Positions 9,030-16,875 of a DNA stretch of 64,000 bases are shown one piece after another. Position 1 is the first letter of the stretch. Each line of letters begins with the position of its first letter. The stretch comes from Bradyrhizobium sp. CIAT3101 (GTDB lineage Bacteria; Pseudomonadota; Alphaproteobacteria; Rhizobiales; Xanthobacteraceae), in the NCBI RefSeq assembly GCF_029714945.1, contig NZ_CP121634.1:5911001-5975000 (forward strand), in the 5' to 3' direction. The translations under genes were made by a program, and so were the position numbers. Under the pieces are notes generated by a model that did no database searches, was not told the DNA's origin, and saw nothing but the letters and a program-made list of their open reading frames with translations.

Positions 9030-10084
9030 TTGGCCTCCGCGGTCTTGCCGGGACGGAAGTAGTTGAACTCGTTGGTGTAGATGTCCGACGGCTTGAGCTG
9101 ATCGGGCTTCAGCAGCCCGTCCTTCACCAGCCAGTCGATCCAGACCTGGAGCTCGCCATCGCCGATCACGCCGCCCTTGGTCGCGACGCCCGTGCTCTTC
9201 CAGTACTTGATCGGCGTGGCGTCCTCGTTGCGCTTGCGCTCCGCGATGATGCGTTCGAACCGGGCGCGAACCTCTTCCGGCGGCGTCGTCTGCGCCCAGG
9301 CGATGGCACGAGACACCCCTTCGATCAGCTTGTGGGACGTGTTGGGATTGTCCTTGATGAACTTGTCCCGCAGCACATAGGACCCGCCCGTGAAGTTTCC
9401 GAAGATGTCCGAGTCCGCAAACAGCCTGCGGAGGCCGCCGCGTTCCAGCGCCTTGTCGCGCAGGATGCCGCTGAGCGTGGTGACCTCAACCTGCCCCTGC
9501 CGCAGCGCCTGCTCGCCGGTGACCGGCGGGATCGCAACCAGCGTCACCTGCTTGGCTTCGGCCGGCGTCAAGCCGTTGCGGGCGAGGTATTCGCGCAGCA
9601 CGAACTCCAGATGCGCGCCCAGCGTGTTGACCGCGACCTTCTTGCCGATCAGGTCGCGCGCGCTCTTGATCGGACTATCCTCCTTCACGTAGTAGCCGTT
9701 GTATGTGTTGTCGTCCGAGCCGTAATAGCCGACCACCGCCTTGATCGGCGCCTTGGCGGCGATCAGCTTGATGATCGCGCCATAGAAGGCGCCGCCGATG
9801 TCGATGTCGCCGGTGACGACGGTCTGGATGTCCTGCGGACCGCTGATGGTGTTGCCGACCCATTTCAGCTTGAGCGGGGCGAGATAGCCGAGATCGTCGG
9901 CCAGTTCGACAAAGGTCACCTGCCCGGCCCAGCCCTGGTAACGGATTTCGGACTTTTCGAGCTGTGGCTCGGCCACGGCGCTGCCGACGAGAGCGGTCAA
10001 GCCGAGGCCGGCCAAACCGAGCTGCCGGCTCCTTTCCCGCAGGCCGGCAACCAAACGACGCAACGCAGAGATCGTGATCTTCAT
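9026..10084 (-). CDS. ABC transporter substrate-binding protein, NitT/TauT family
   Basis: Periplasmic receptor of 352 residues. The N-terminus has basic residues (RRLVAGLRERSR) followed by a hydrophobic Sec-type signal LGLAGLGLTALVGSAVA and a plausible cleavage site after AVA. The mature protein carries the family pattern ARDLIGKKVAVNTLGAHLEF and a QVEVTTLSGILRDKALERGG loop. It precedes its ATPase and permease genes with a four-base overlap and follows the TauD-like dioxygenase gene by 22 bases. That pairing suggests the ligand is the substrate of the dioxygenase, such as taurine, another alkylsulfonate or an alkyl sulfate ester (inference). Confidence 0.9.
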   Translation of the reverse strand: MKITISALRRLVAGLRERSRQLGLAGLGLTALVGSAVAEPQLEKSEIRYQGWAGQVTFVELADDLGYLAPLKLKWVGNTISGPQDIQTVVTGDIDIGGAFYGAIIKLIAAKAPIKAVVGYYGSDDNTYNGYYVKEDSPIKSARDLIGKKVAVNTLGAHLEFVLREYLARNGLTPAEAKQVTLVAIPPVTGEQALRQGQVEVTTLSGILRDKALERGGLRRLFADSDIFGNFTGGSYVLRDKFIKDNPNTSHKLIEGVSRAIAWAQTTPPEEVRARFERIIAERKRNEDATPIKYWKSTGVATKGGVIGDGELQVWIDWLVKDGLLKPDQLKPSDIYTNEFNYFRPGKTAEAK

Positions 10085-10106
10085 TGTCTTCGCTCCCTTG
10101 CTCTGC

Positions 10107-11033
10107 TCAGGCCGCCTTCGCCTGCGGCTTCGCCGCCTTGACGCGGGTCACGCTGCTGCGGCCGTCGATGCTGACGGGCACCTCGCCATCGATGGTGGCG
10201 CGCCGGACCACGCGATGCTGATCGCCGTAGTCGTTCACGGCGTAGTGCTGGGTCGCTCGATTGTCCCAGATCACCACGTCGCCTTGCCGCCAGTTCCACC
10301 GCACGGTGTTCTCGGGTGCGGTGATGTGCGACTGGAACAGGTCGAACAATTTCTGGCTGTCATATTTCGACAGGCCGACGAAGCGCTGGACGAAGTTGCC
10401 GAGAACCAGCGTCCGTTCGCCGGTTTCGGGATGGACGCGAACGACGGGATGCTCGGTCTCGTAGACGGTCGCCGTGAAGACCTCCTCGAACTGCTTGCGA
10501 TCGGCTTCGCTCGCGCGGGTCTTGACCGCATAATCGTAGGCATTGCTGTGCACCGCCCACAGCTCATCCGCGAGCTTGCGAAGCGGAGCCGGCAGATCGA
10601 GATAGGACGCAGCCGTGTTCGACCAGATCGTATCGCCGCCGAACTCGGGGATCACGACGCCGCGCAGAACCGAGATCTTTGGATAGGCGTCGACGAAGGT
10701 GACGTCGGTATGCCACTGGTCGGCCCGGCCGCCACCCCGGCCGGAATCAAGCTCCAGGATCGACGCCGTTCCCTTCGTCGCACCGACGGTCGGATGCGGC
10801 ACCAGCTTGCCGAGACGAACGGCGAAGCGCTCCTGCTCGGCGTCGTCGAGATGGTTCTGGTCGCGAAGGAAGATGACCTTGTGCTCGAGCAGCACCCGGT
10901 TGATCGCGGAGATCGTCTGGTCCGGCAGATCGCCCGAGAGCCTGATATTCCTGATCTCTGCGCCGATCCGCGCCGACCGTTTGACGATATCCGCGCGCGG
11001 AATGACGTTGTCGATGGTGATTCCGTCAGTCAT
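10107..11033 (-). CDS. TauD/AtsK-family 2-oxoglutarate-dependent dioxygenase
   Basis: An Fe(II)/2-oxoglutarate dioxygenase of 308 residues. It hydroxylates the carbon next to a sulfonate or sulfate so that sulfite or sulfate is released. The metal ligands are visible as H108-x-D110 (QWHTDVTF) and H263 (ATQHYAV); the 2-oxoglutarate-binding arginine is R278 (HRVVRR). The numbering is very close to that of the alkylsulfatase AtsK. The ATG at 11033 is preceded by GGGGAAG; a longer frame to 11060 has no such signal. It is the first gene of the minus-strand taurine-like operon, and upstream lies a 508-base non-coding region shared with the LLM gene at 11542. Confidence 0.92.
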   Translation of the reverse strand: MTDGITIDNVIPRADIVKRSARIGAEIRNIRLSGDLPDQTISAINRVLLEHKVIFLRDQNHLDDAEQERFAVRLGKLVPHPTVGATKGTASILELDSGRGGGRADQWHTDVTFVDAYPKISVLRGVVIPEFGGDTIWSNTAASYLDLPAPLRKLADELWAVHSNAYDYAVKTRASEADRKQFEEVFTATVYETEHPVVRVHPETGERTLVLGNFVQRFVGLSKYDSQKLFDLFQSHITAPENTVRWNWRQGDVVIWDNRATQHYAVNDYGDQHRVVRRATIDGEVPVSIDGRSSVTRVKAAKPQAKAA

Positions 11034-11541
11034 GTCATCTTCCCCGAGACCGCGATCCATTTGGACAAAGCTCCGCCGTTCGCCGATCGCTGATGCAATG
11101 GCGGAGTGAGAACAGGTGATGATGGTGATCGATCCTCTTGCGCGCTCGCCGTCTGCTCTGGCGGCGATCGCGTCTGGCGGGATCTTTCCGTAGTGGCTGC
11201 ATCAATGCAGCGTCGTACTCAGTCAGAGGATGCTAACTCAGCGCTTTCGGAAATGGCTTCCAAAGATTGAACGGCTCGGGGAATAGTTGCATTCGCGAAA
11301 ACATCAGCGGCGAAACGCCGAGCCGCTCTCGCCTGAGGACACGGCATCGCGGCCACCGCGATGCCTGTCCTGAACATACACATCTCGAATAGATCGGCGG
11401 GCGCATCACGCACCATCTCCGTTCGCCGGCTTTCCCGCAACTTCATGCTCGCATCGCACTCAACAACGCAAATCCATTCCATCGACAATGACGCGATCGG
11501 CGACATAGATTTTGCGCAGGCCGAACTCGGGGCGTTTCGAT
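11034..11541. promoter_or_regulatory. Divergent intergenic region (508 bases) with hairpins
   Basis: No convincing gene. It separates the TauD-like operon (leftward) from the LLM/MetQ pair (rightward), so promoters for both should lie here. The small frames on either strand have no ribosome-binding site and no family features. It holds a long perfect-arm hairpin (11336-11371, listed separately) and a second small stem, CGGCG-AAA-CGCCG, at 11308-11320. I could not pick out a confident -35/-10 pair. Confidence 0.6.
11336..11371. repeat. Long inverted repeat (16-bp stem with one bulge)
   Basis: AGGACA (11336-11341), a bulged C, then GGCATCGCGG (11343-11352), a CCA loop, CCGCGATGCC (11356-11365) and TGTCCT (11366-11371). 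All 16 pairs are exact complements. No T-run follows in either direction, so it is not a standard intrinsic terminator. Its place in a divergent regulatory region suggests an operator-like palindrome, a leader structure or a small dispersed palindromic element. Confidence 0.75.
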
Positions 11542-12885
11542 ATGAGCAATCAACGGCAGCTTGTTCTCAATCTCTTCATCTATCCCGGCGGCCACCACGA
11601 GGCCGCGTGGCGCTACAGGCGCTCTGAGCCGGACCGCATTCTCGACATCACTTATTATCAGGAATTGGCGCAGCGCGCCGAGGCGAGCAAGTTCGACGCC
11701 ATCTTCTTCGCCGATGGCCCGGCGCTCGCCGACAACGTCCGCTACGCCCAGCGCTTTCGCTTCGAGCCGATCACCTGGCTCGCGGCTATCGCAGCCGTGA
11801 CGAAACGCATCGGCCTGATCGCGACGGCATCGACCACCTACACAGAGCCCTACAATCTGGCGCGCCTGTTCGCATCGCTCGACCATCTCAGCCGCGGCCG
11901 CGCCGGCTGGAACATCGTCACCACCAGCGCGCCCCAGGCCGCGCAGAATTTTGGGCTACCCGAACATCCGCCGCACCACGAGCGCTACGAGCGTGCCCGC
12001 GAATATCTCGACGTGATCTCGCGGCTCTGGGACAGCTGGGAGGATGACGCGCTCGTCAACGATCCCGGCTCCGGCATCTTCGCCGATACCAGCAAGATCC
12101 ACACGCTCGATCATGTCGGCAAGCATTTTCGCGTGCGCGGCCCTCTCAACATCTCGCGCGTGCCACAGGGCCGGCCGGTCTATGTGCAGGCCGGCGCCTC
12201 CGACGACGGCCGCGCCTTCGCCGCCCGATACGCGGAGGCGATCTTCACCGCGCATCAAACCCTGGACTCGGCGAAGGCGTTCTATGCCGACATCAAGCGC
12301 CAGGCCCGCGCCTTCGACCGAGGCCCCGACGAGATCAAGATCCTGCCCGGTATCAGTCCCTTCATCGGCAGCACGCAAGCCGAGGCGGACCGCCTCCAGG
12401 ACGAATTCAACGCGCTGATCCAGCCCGAATATTCCCTGACGCAATTGCGCCAGATGATCGGCCTCGATCTCACCGGCTACGATCTCGATGGTCCCGTCCC
12501 GCGCCATCTCATCGACACCGCGAGCGCGCGCGGCGTTGCCAGCCGCTTCAAGCTCGTGGTCGACATCGTCGATCGCGAGAAGCCGACCATTCGCCAGCTG
12601 GTACAGCGGCTTGCCGGCGCGCGTGGACATTGGGTCATTGCCGGCACGCCGGAAAAGATCGCCGACAACATCCAGACCTGGTTCGAGGGCGGCGCGGCGG
12701 ACGGCTTCAACGTGATGCCGCCCTGGCTGCCCGGCGGCTTCGACGTCTTTGCCGAGCAGGTCGTTCCGATCCTGCGCAAGCGCGGCCTGTTCCGCGAGGA
12801 CTACACCGGAACAACGCTGCGGGAGCATTACGGCCTCGCACGTCCCGCCAGCATCTACTCCAACGCGGTCAAGGCCATCGCCTGA
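11542..12885 (+). CDS. FMN-dependent monooxygenase, NtaA/SnaA/DszA (DmoA) family
   Basis: A complete 447-residue LLM-class monooxygenase, paralogous to the truncated protein at the left edge. Landmarks are LNLFIYPGGHHEAAWR at the start, FDAIFFADGPAL, SRGRAGWNIVTTS with the following PEHPPHHERYERA, GPLNISRVPQGRPVYVQAG and the C-terminal tail YTGTTLREHYGLARPAS. These features fit nitrilotriacetate, dibenzothiophene-sulfone and dimethylsulfide monooxygenases alike, so the substrate cannot be named from sequence. I start it at ATG 11542, where the protein aligns with family N-termini (MSNQRQL). It needs FMNH2, presumably from the reductase at 5790-6362. The MetQ-like gene follows after 45 bases. 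Confidence 0.88.
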   Translation: MSNQRQLVLNLFIYPGGHHEAAWRYRRSEPDRILDITYYQELAQRAEASKFDAIFFADGPALADNVRYAQRFRFEPITWLAAIAAVTKRIGLIATASTTYTEPYNLARLFASLDHLSRGRAGWNIVTTSAPQAAQNFGLPEHPPHHERYERAREYLDVISRLWDSWEDDALVNDPGSGIFADTSKIHTLDHVGKHFRVRGPLNISRVPQGRPVYVQAGASDDGRAFAARYAEAIFTAHQTLDSAKAFYADIKRQARAFDRGPDEIKILPGISPFIGSTQAEADRLQDEFNALIQPEYSLTQLRQMIGLDLTGYDLDGPVPRHLIDTASARGVASRFKLVVDIVDREKPTIRQLVQRLAGARGHWVIAGTPEKIADNIQTWFEGGAADGFNVMPPWLPGGFDVFAEQVVPILRKRGLFREDYTGTTLREHYGLARPASIYSNAVKAIA

Positions 12886-12930
12886 CGCCGCTTCCGCACT
12901 CATATTCCAACCTGAGACCAGTAAGCAGAC

Positions 12931-13746
12931 ATGAAGACAGCGTTGTTTCTCCTCTCCGGCCTTTTGGCCCTTGCTCCTCTCGCCGCCGGAGACGCCCTGG
13001 CACAGCAACCCGCAAAACAGGAGCTCCGGGTCGGCTTCGTGCCAGGACCGTACATCGACGAATTCAAGATTGGCGTCGAGCCGGAGCTGAAGAAGAAGGG
13101 TTACAAGATCCGCTATGTCGAGTTCTCGACCGGCCTTGAAGCCAACAACGCGGTGTTCAAGTCCGAGATCGATGCCAATGTGATGCAGCACACGATCTTC
13201 CTCGATTCCTACAACGAGCGGCAGAAGACCGATCTCGTCGGCATCGTCCACGTCCCCACACCTCCGATGGGTCTCTATTCGAAGAAGCATCCGCTGGGCA
13301 CGCCGATCAAGCCGGGCTCGAGCGTCGCGGTGCCGAACGATCCCGTCAATCTGCAGCGCGCGCTGTGGGTTTTGCGCGATCTCGGCCTGATCGAGATCCG
13401 CGACAGCAAGCCGGTCGACGTCACCGAGCTCGACGTCATCAAGAATCCGGGCGGCATCAAGATCGTGCCGCTGGAAGCCGCGCAGGCGCCACGCGCGCTC
13501 GACGACGTCGATTTCGCCGCGGTTCAGGGCAATTTCGCGATCTTCAGCGGATTGAAGCTCACCAACGCATTCGCGCTGGAGAAGATGACGACGCCCTATG
13601 TCAACGTTCTCGCCGTGAAGAAGGCCAACGCAAATGCCGACTGGGCGCAGGACATCGTCGCCGGCTACAAATCGCCGGCGTTCAAGACGGCGATCCTGGC
13701 CGACCGCTTCTATGACGGCTTCACCTTGCCCGACTACATGAAGTGA
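12931..13746 (+). CDS. MetQ/NlpA-family ABC substrate-binding protein (orphan)
   Basis: A 271-residue NLPA lipoprotein-family receptor. It has a Sec-type leader (LFLLSGLLALAPLAAGDALAQ) without an obvious lipobox cysteine, so it is probably soluble rather than a lipoprotein. The mature protein follows the MetQ pattern: LRVGFVPGPYIDEF, EFSTGLEANNAVFKSEIDANVMQHTIFLDSYN, VHVPTPPMGLYSKK and a VAVPNDPVNLQRALWVL hinge segment. No MetN ATPase or MetI permease lies nearby, so it would borrow a transporter encoded elsewhere. Pairing with the LLM monooxygenase suggests the ligand is methionine-like or another organosulfur compound (inference). Confidence 0.88.
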   Translation: MKTALFLLSGLLALAPLAAGDALAQQPAKQELRVGFVPGPYIDEFKIGVEPELKKKGYKIRYVEFSTGLEANNAVFKSEIDANVMQHTIFLDSYNERQKTDLVGIVHVPTPPMGLYSKKHPLGTPIKPGSSVAVPNDPVNLQRALWVLRDLGLIEIRDSKPVDVTELDVIKNPGGIKIVPLEAAQAPRALDDVDFAAVQGNFAIFSGLKLTNAFALEKMTTPYVNVLAVKKANANADWAQDIVAGYKSPAFKTAILADRFYDGFTLPDYMK

Positions 13747-13778
13747 GGGGAAGCGACAGAGCAAGACACGGCGCCGGC

Positions 13779-14105
13779 ATGTTCGAGTTCACCCTGGAAT
13801 GGACCAACCTTCGTTCTCCCGCAGAGCGGGCGATCGAGGCGAGAGCCGTGACGGACCATATCGGCAGGCATGAGGCCTTGATCGTGCCGGTGGTCCTGAC
13901 GATTGCGTTCCTGTTCGGGCTCGGCCTCATGACGGGAGCGCATCTGCACGCGCGCGCCGACCGGAACCCGCCCTACGCATCGTTCGGCAGCATGGGCATG
14001 CCCATGCTTGTGGCGACGTCGGACTCATGTCGCCGACCGTTGAACGCTGGTTCCATACAACAGCTGCGGCACGCCGACATCCTCGCGCTGCTCGCGAACG
14101 ACTGA
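13779..14105 (+). CDS. Possible small single-pass membrane protein (hypothetical)
   Basis: A 108-residue frame starting at ATG 13779; the frame is also open from a GTG at 13743 that overlaps the metQ-like stop. It contains one clear hydrophobic segment (LIVPVVLTIAFLFGLGLMTG) after a charged N-terminus, and an undistinguished C-terminus. I recognise no family, and no good ribosome-binding site precedes either start. It could be a real small membrane protein or non-coding sequence that happens to stay open in GC-rich DNA. Confidence 0.25.
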   Translation: MFEFTLEWTNLRSPAERAIEARAVTDHIGRHEALIVPVVLTIAFLFGLGLMTGAHLHARADRNPPYASFGSMGMPMLVATSDSCRRPLNAGSIQQLRHADILALLAND

Positions 14106-14304
14106 TCCGACACCTTTGCGCCAGGTGGACCTCATGAAAATCGTCCCCCGCGAAACGTCGCCATGGAATTTTCTGCTGGGACACATGACCGCTTCAGTAC
14201 GAACCAACCAAACTGATCGTTGCCTAGGCCTGCCGATGTTCAACCTCTCGTCACCCGTGATAGCGTTACCGGGTTCTCGCCCTACAATGTCGTCCGGAGT
14301 GAAC

Positions 14305-14457
14305 ATGAGCCACATCGTCTCGCTGCATCTCGGCTTCGCCAGCCGGCTCAAACAGGCACGCGGATGGATGCGCCGCTCGCTGCGGCCGCAGACCGGCGGC
14401 GAAAGCGACTATCAGGACGACCTTTACGAGATCTTCCTGTTCGCGCCTCACGGCTGA
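14305..14457 (+). CDS. Possible 50-residue small protein (hypothetical)
   Basis: A short frame with GGAG six bases upstream of its ATG, ending 54 bases before the Lrp-family gene. The product starts MSHIVSLHLGFASRLKQARG, has a basic middle and an acidic SDYQDDLYEIF tail. I recognise no family. The good ribosome-binding site is the main argument for it; absence of any known homologue in my memory is the argument against. Confidence 0.3.
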   Translation: MSHIVSLHLGFASRLKQARGWMRRSLRPQTGGESDYQDDLYEIFLFAPHG

Positions 14458-14511
14458 CTATTCTGTCCAAGTGCCAGCCCCGCGCCTCTCCCGATATAAA
14501 GGTAACAAGAC

Positions 14512-15021
14512 ATGACCGACGCTGCGTTGCAGCTCGCCGAGACTGGCCGTCGCCTCGATGCCATCGACCGCAAGATCCTGACGGTGCTTCAGGAGGACGC
14601 TTCGCTTTCCGTCGCTGAGATCGGTGACCGGGTCGGCCTGTCGTCCACGCCGTGCTGGAAGCGCATTCAGCGGCTCGAGGGCGATGGCGTCATCCAGAAG
14701 CGCGTTGCGCTGGTCGACCAGAACAAGATCGGCCTCGGCCTCTCGGTGTTCGTCTCCGTGGAGAGCTCCGACCACTCCGATGCCTGGCTGAAGCGCTTCG
14801 CGGCTGCGGTCAGCGCCATGCCCGAGGTGATGGAGTTCTACCGGATGGCCGGCGATGTCGACTACATGCTGCGCGTGGTCATCCCGGACATGCAGAGCTA
14901 CGACGTGTTCTACAAGAAGCTGATCCACGCCGTCCCGCTCAAGAACGTCACCTCGCGCTTCGCGATGGAGAAGATCAAGTCGATCACCGCGCTGCCGATT
15001 CCGCTCGTGGCGGTGGAATAA
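14512..15021 (+). CDS. Lrp/AsnC family transcriptional regulator
   Basis: A 169-residue feast/famine regulator. The N-terminal winged helix-turn-helix is clear (LDAIDRKILTVLQEDASLSVAEIGDRVGLSSTPCWKRI, residues about 14-52), followed by the RAM/AsnC ligand-binding domain with the MAGDVDYMLRVVIPDMQSYDVF core. Such proteins bind amino acids and regulate amino-acid metabolism genes, usually including their neighbours. It stands alone on the plus strand between the sulfur island and the leftward NHL/RraA genes. Its targets cannot be read from sequence; the aminotransferase and oxoprolinase-like genes to the right are plausible. Confidence 0.92.
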   Translation: MTDAALQLAETGRRLDAIDRKILTVLQEDASLSVAEIGDRVGLSSTPCWKRIQRLEGDGVIQKRVALVDQNKIGLGLSVFVSVESSDHSDAWLKRFAAAVSAMPEVMEFYRMAGDVDYMLRVVIPDMQSYDVFYKKLIHAVPLKNVTSRFAMEKIKSITALPIPLVAVE

Positions 15022-15082
15022 GTGCTCTCAGAGATCGCATGGGCGCTGCGCCGGCGTCGAGAAGCGCGCCGGCCGGTAGCTT

Positions 15083-16084
15083 CTAACGAGCGACCTCAGC
15101 TACGCGCTCCAGCTTCTGCAGGCAGCGCGAGGTGCGAACAACGTCCGGCATGTCCTCGTCCGGGAAGTTGGTCTTCCAGTCGGTGACTCCGACCTCGCCG
15201 ACATACATGTCGCCTCTGGAGTCCAGCGCGATCCCATGCGGCGCGAGGAATTTTCCACTCGCAAGACCGGGACCATCCTCACCGCCGAGCCGCGCGATGC
15301 GCTTGCCCTTGGCATCGACGATCGACAGCCGCGGACCCAGATTGGGCACCTTGCGATTGACCGGCATGGCGGGGCCGAGCTCACCAATGACGAAAGTGGG
15401 ATTCCTGCCGCCGCCGCAACGGCACAGCGCGCACGGCCGGTGCAGATTGTTCCACTGCGTCTCGTATTTTCCATTGCCGTCGAACACCTGCACGCGATGG
15501 TTCTCGCGATCGGCGACATAGACCCAGCCGTCGGCATCGGCGACGATATTGTGCACGATGTTGAACTGGCCAGGATCGGTGCCAGGCGCGCCCCAGCTCC
15601 TGATCAGCTTGCCGTCCGGCGTGAATTTATGGATGCGGGCGTTGCCATAGCCGTCGGAGACGTAGATCTCGCCCTGCGGCGACAAAGCCGTGTGAGTGCA
15701 GCGATGGAAGGGATCGCCGCTCATGAACGGCGCAGGCTTCTCGGGGACGCCGATCGTCAGCAGCACCTTGCCGTCCGTCGTGCATTTTCGCACGGTGTGG
15801 TCGCCGTCATCGGTGCAGTAGAGATTGTCGTCGGCATCGATATGCAGGCCGTGCGCGCGGGAGAATAGCCCCTCGCCCCAGCTGCGCAGAAAATTGCCGT
15901 CGCGGTCGAACACCACCATCGGATGGGCGCCGCGATTGAAGACGTAGATGCGATCCTTGCTGTCGACGGCGATGGATGCAACGTCGGTGAGCTGCCAGCC
16001 ATCCGGCAGCTTGGCCCAATTGTCGACGACGCGGTAGCGGTGCTCGCCCGAGCCGAGAATGGCTGCCACCTGATCTCCCATCAT
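15083..16084 (-). CDS. NHL-repeat beta-propeller protein
   Basis: A 333-residue six-bladed NHL-type propeller related to the lyase domain of peptidyl-alpha-hydroxyglycine alpha-amidating lyase. Repeated blades are visible as IAVDSKDRIYVFNRG, LHIDADDNLYCTDDGDHTVRK, TALSPQGEIYVSDGYGNARIHKF, IVADADGWVYVADRENHRVQVF and IALDSRGDMYVGEVG. An unusual cysteine cluster C-x-x-C-x-C (RPCALCRCGGG) sits between blades and could bind metal. There is no signal peptide, so it is likely cytoplasmic. It follows the RraA-family gene by 23 bases on the same strand and may act with it. Function unknown beyond the fold. Confidence 0.85.
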   Translation of the reverse strand: MMGDQVAAILGSGEHRYRVVDNWAKLPDGWQLTDVASIAVDSKDRIYVFNRGAHPMVVFDRDGNFLRSWGEGLFSRAHGLHIDADDNLYCTDDGDHTVRKCTTDGKVLLTIGVPEKPAPFMSGDPFHRCTHTALSPQGEIYVSDGYGNARIHKFTPDGKLIRSWGAPGTDPGQFNIVHNIVADADGWVYVADRENHRVQVFDGNGKYETQWNNLHRPCALCRCGGGRNPTFVIGELGPAMPVNRKVPNLGPRLSIVDAKGKRIARLGGEDGPGLASGKFLAPHGIALDSRGDMYVGEVGVTDWKTNFPDEDMPDVVRTSRCLQKLERVAEVAR

Positions 16085-16107
16085 TGCAAATGTGCGGCGC
16101 GGGCCGC

Positions 16108-16779
16108 TTAGCCGAACGTGCAGCCCTTGGCTTCCAGCACCTTTCCGATGCCGGAAAGTTCGAGGATGTCGCCGCCGGCCTTGAGCGCCTTCATCACGCC
16201 GGCTTCCTTGTCCTCGCGTGCCGCCGACTTGGCGCAGACGTCGGCGATGTTCTCCTTCGGCACGATCACGACGCCGTCGTCATCGGCGCTGACGATATCG
16301 CCGGGGCGGACGGCAATGCCGCCGATGACGATCGGCTGATTGATGGTGCCGAGAGTTTCCTTGACGGTCCCTTTCATGCAGAGGCCGTAGGAGAAGACGT
16401 TGAAGCCGGTGTCGCGTACCGCAAGGCCGTCGCGAACGCCGGCATCCGTGACCAGCCCGACGATGCCCTTGGCAACGCAGGCCGTCGCCAGCACCTCGCC
16501 GAAGCCGCCCTGCTCGGGATGATCGCCCGCGCTCACCACGAGCACGTCGCCGGGCTTGGCCAGCGAAATCGCCGTGATCAGCATGATGTTGTCGGCCGGG
16601 TGGCAGCTCACCGTCAGCGCCGGTCCGCAGGCGCGCATCCCGGAATAGATCGGCTTGATGCGGGATGTCAGGGCGCCCAATCGCCCCTGCGCCTCATGAA
16701 GGGTGGACGGAGGAAACTTCTTGATGCGCTCGACAAGCTCGGCGGCGGGCCGATCGAATGTCCTGATCACATGCACCAT
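16108..16779 (-). CDS. RraA family protein / 4-hydroxy-4-methyl-2-oxoglutarate aldolase-like
   Basis: A 223-residue protein of the RraA/MenG-like fold. It carries the class II pyruvate aldolase-type pattern: STLHEAQGRLGAL, the phosphate-binding-like VVSAGDHPEQGGFGEVLATACVAKGIVGLVTDAGVRD region and the conserved D-x(n)-D of SADDDGVVIVP. Family members are either RNase E inhibitors or aldolases/decarboxylases for oxaloacetate and substituted oxoglutarates; in a catabolic setting the enzyme role is more likely. The start is fixed by AAGGAGG five bases before ATG 16779 (16785-16791). The longer frame to 16842 would bury that signal. It is downstream of the LysR gene and upstream of the NHL gene on the same strand. 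Confidence 0.88.
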   Translation of the reverse strand: MVHVIRTFDRPAAELVERIKKFPPSTLHEAQGRLGALTSRIKPIYSGMRACGPALTVSCHPADNIMLITAISLAKPGDVLVVSAGDHPEQGGFGEVLATACVAKGIVGLVTDAGVRDGLAVRDTGFNVFSYGLCMKGTVKETLGTINQPIVIGGIAVRPGDIVSADDDGVVIVPKENIADVCAKSAAREDKEAGVMKALKAGGDILELSGIGKVLEAKGCTFG

Positions 16780-16875
16780 GATAACCTCCTTGCGGTCGCA
16801 ATCTTCGTTACTCCTCCATATCCAACCGCCTTGAGGCGGCAAATTCAGATTTTAGGATTGCCGCATCGTGTTTCG

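Noticed and set aside
11336..11371. Intrinsic terminator
   Set aside because: No run of T on either strand after the stem, and it lies in a divergent, not a convergent, gap.
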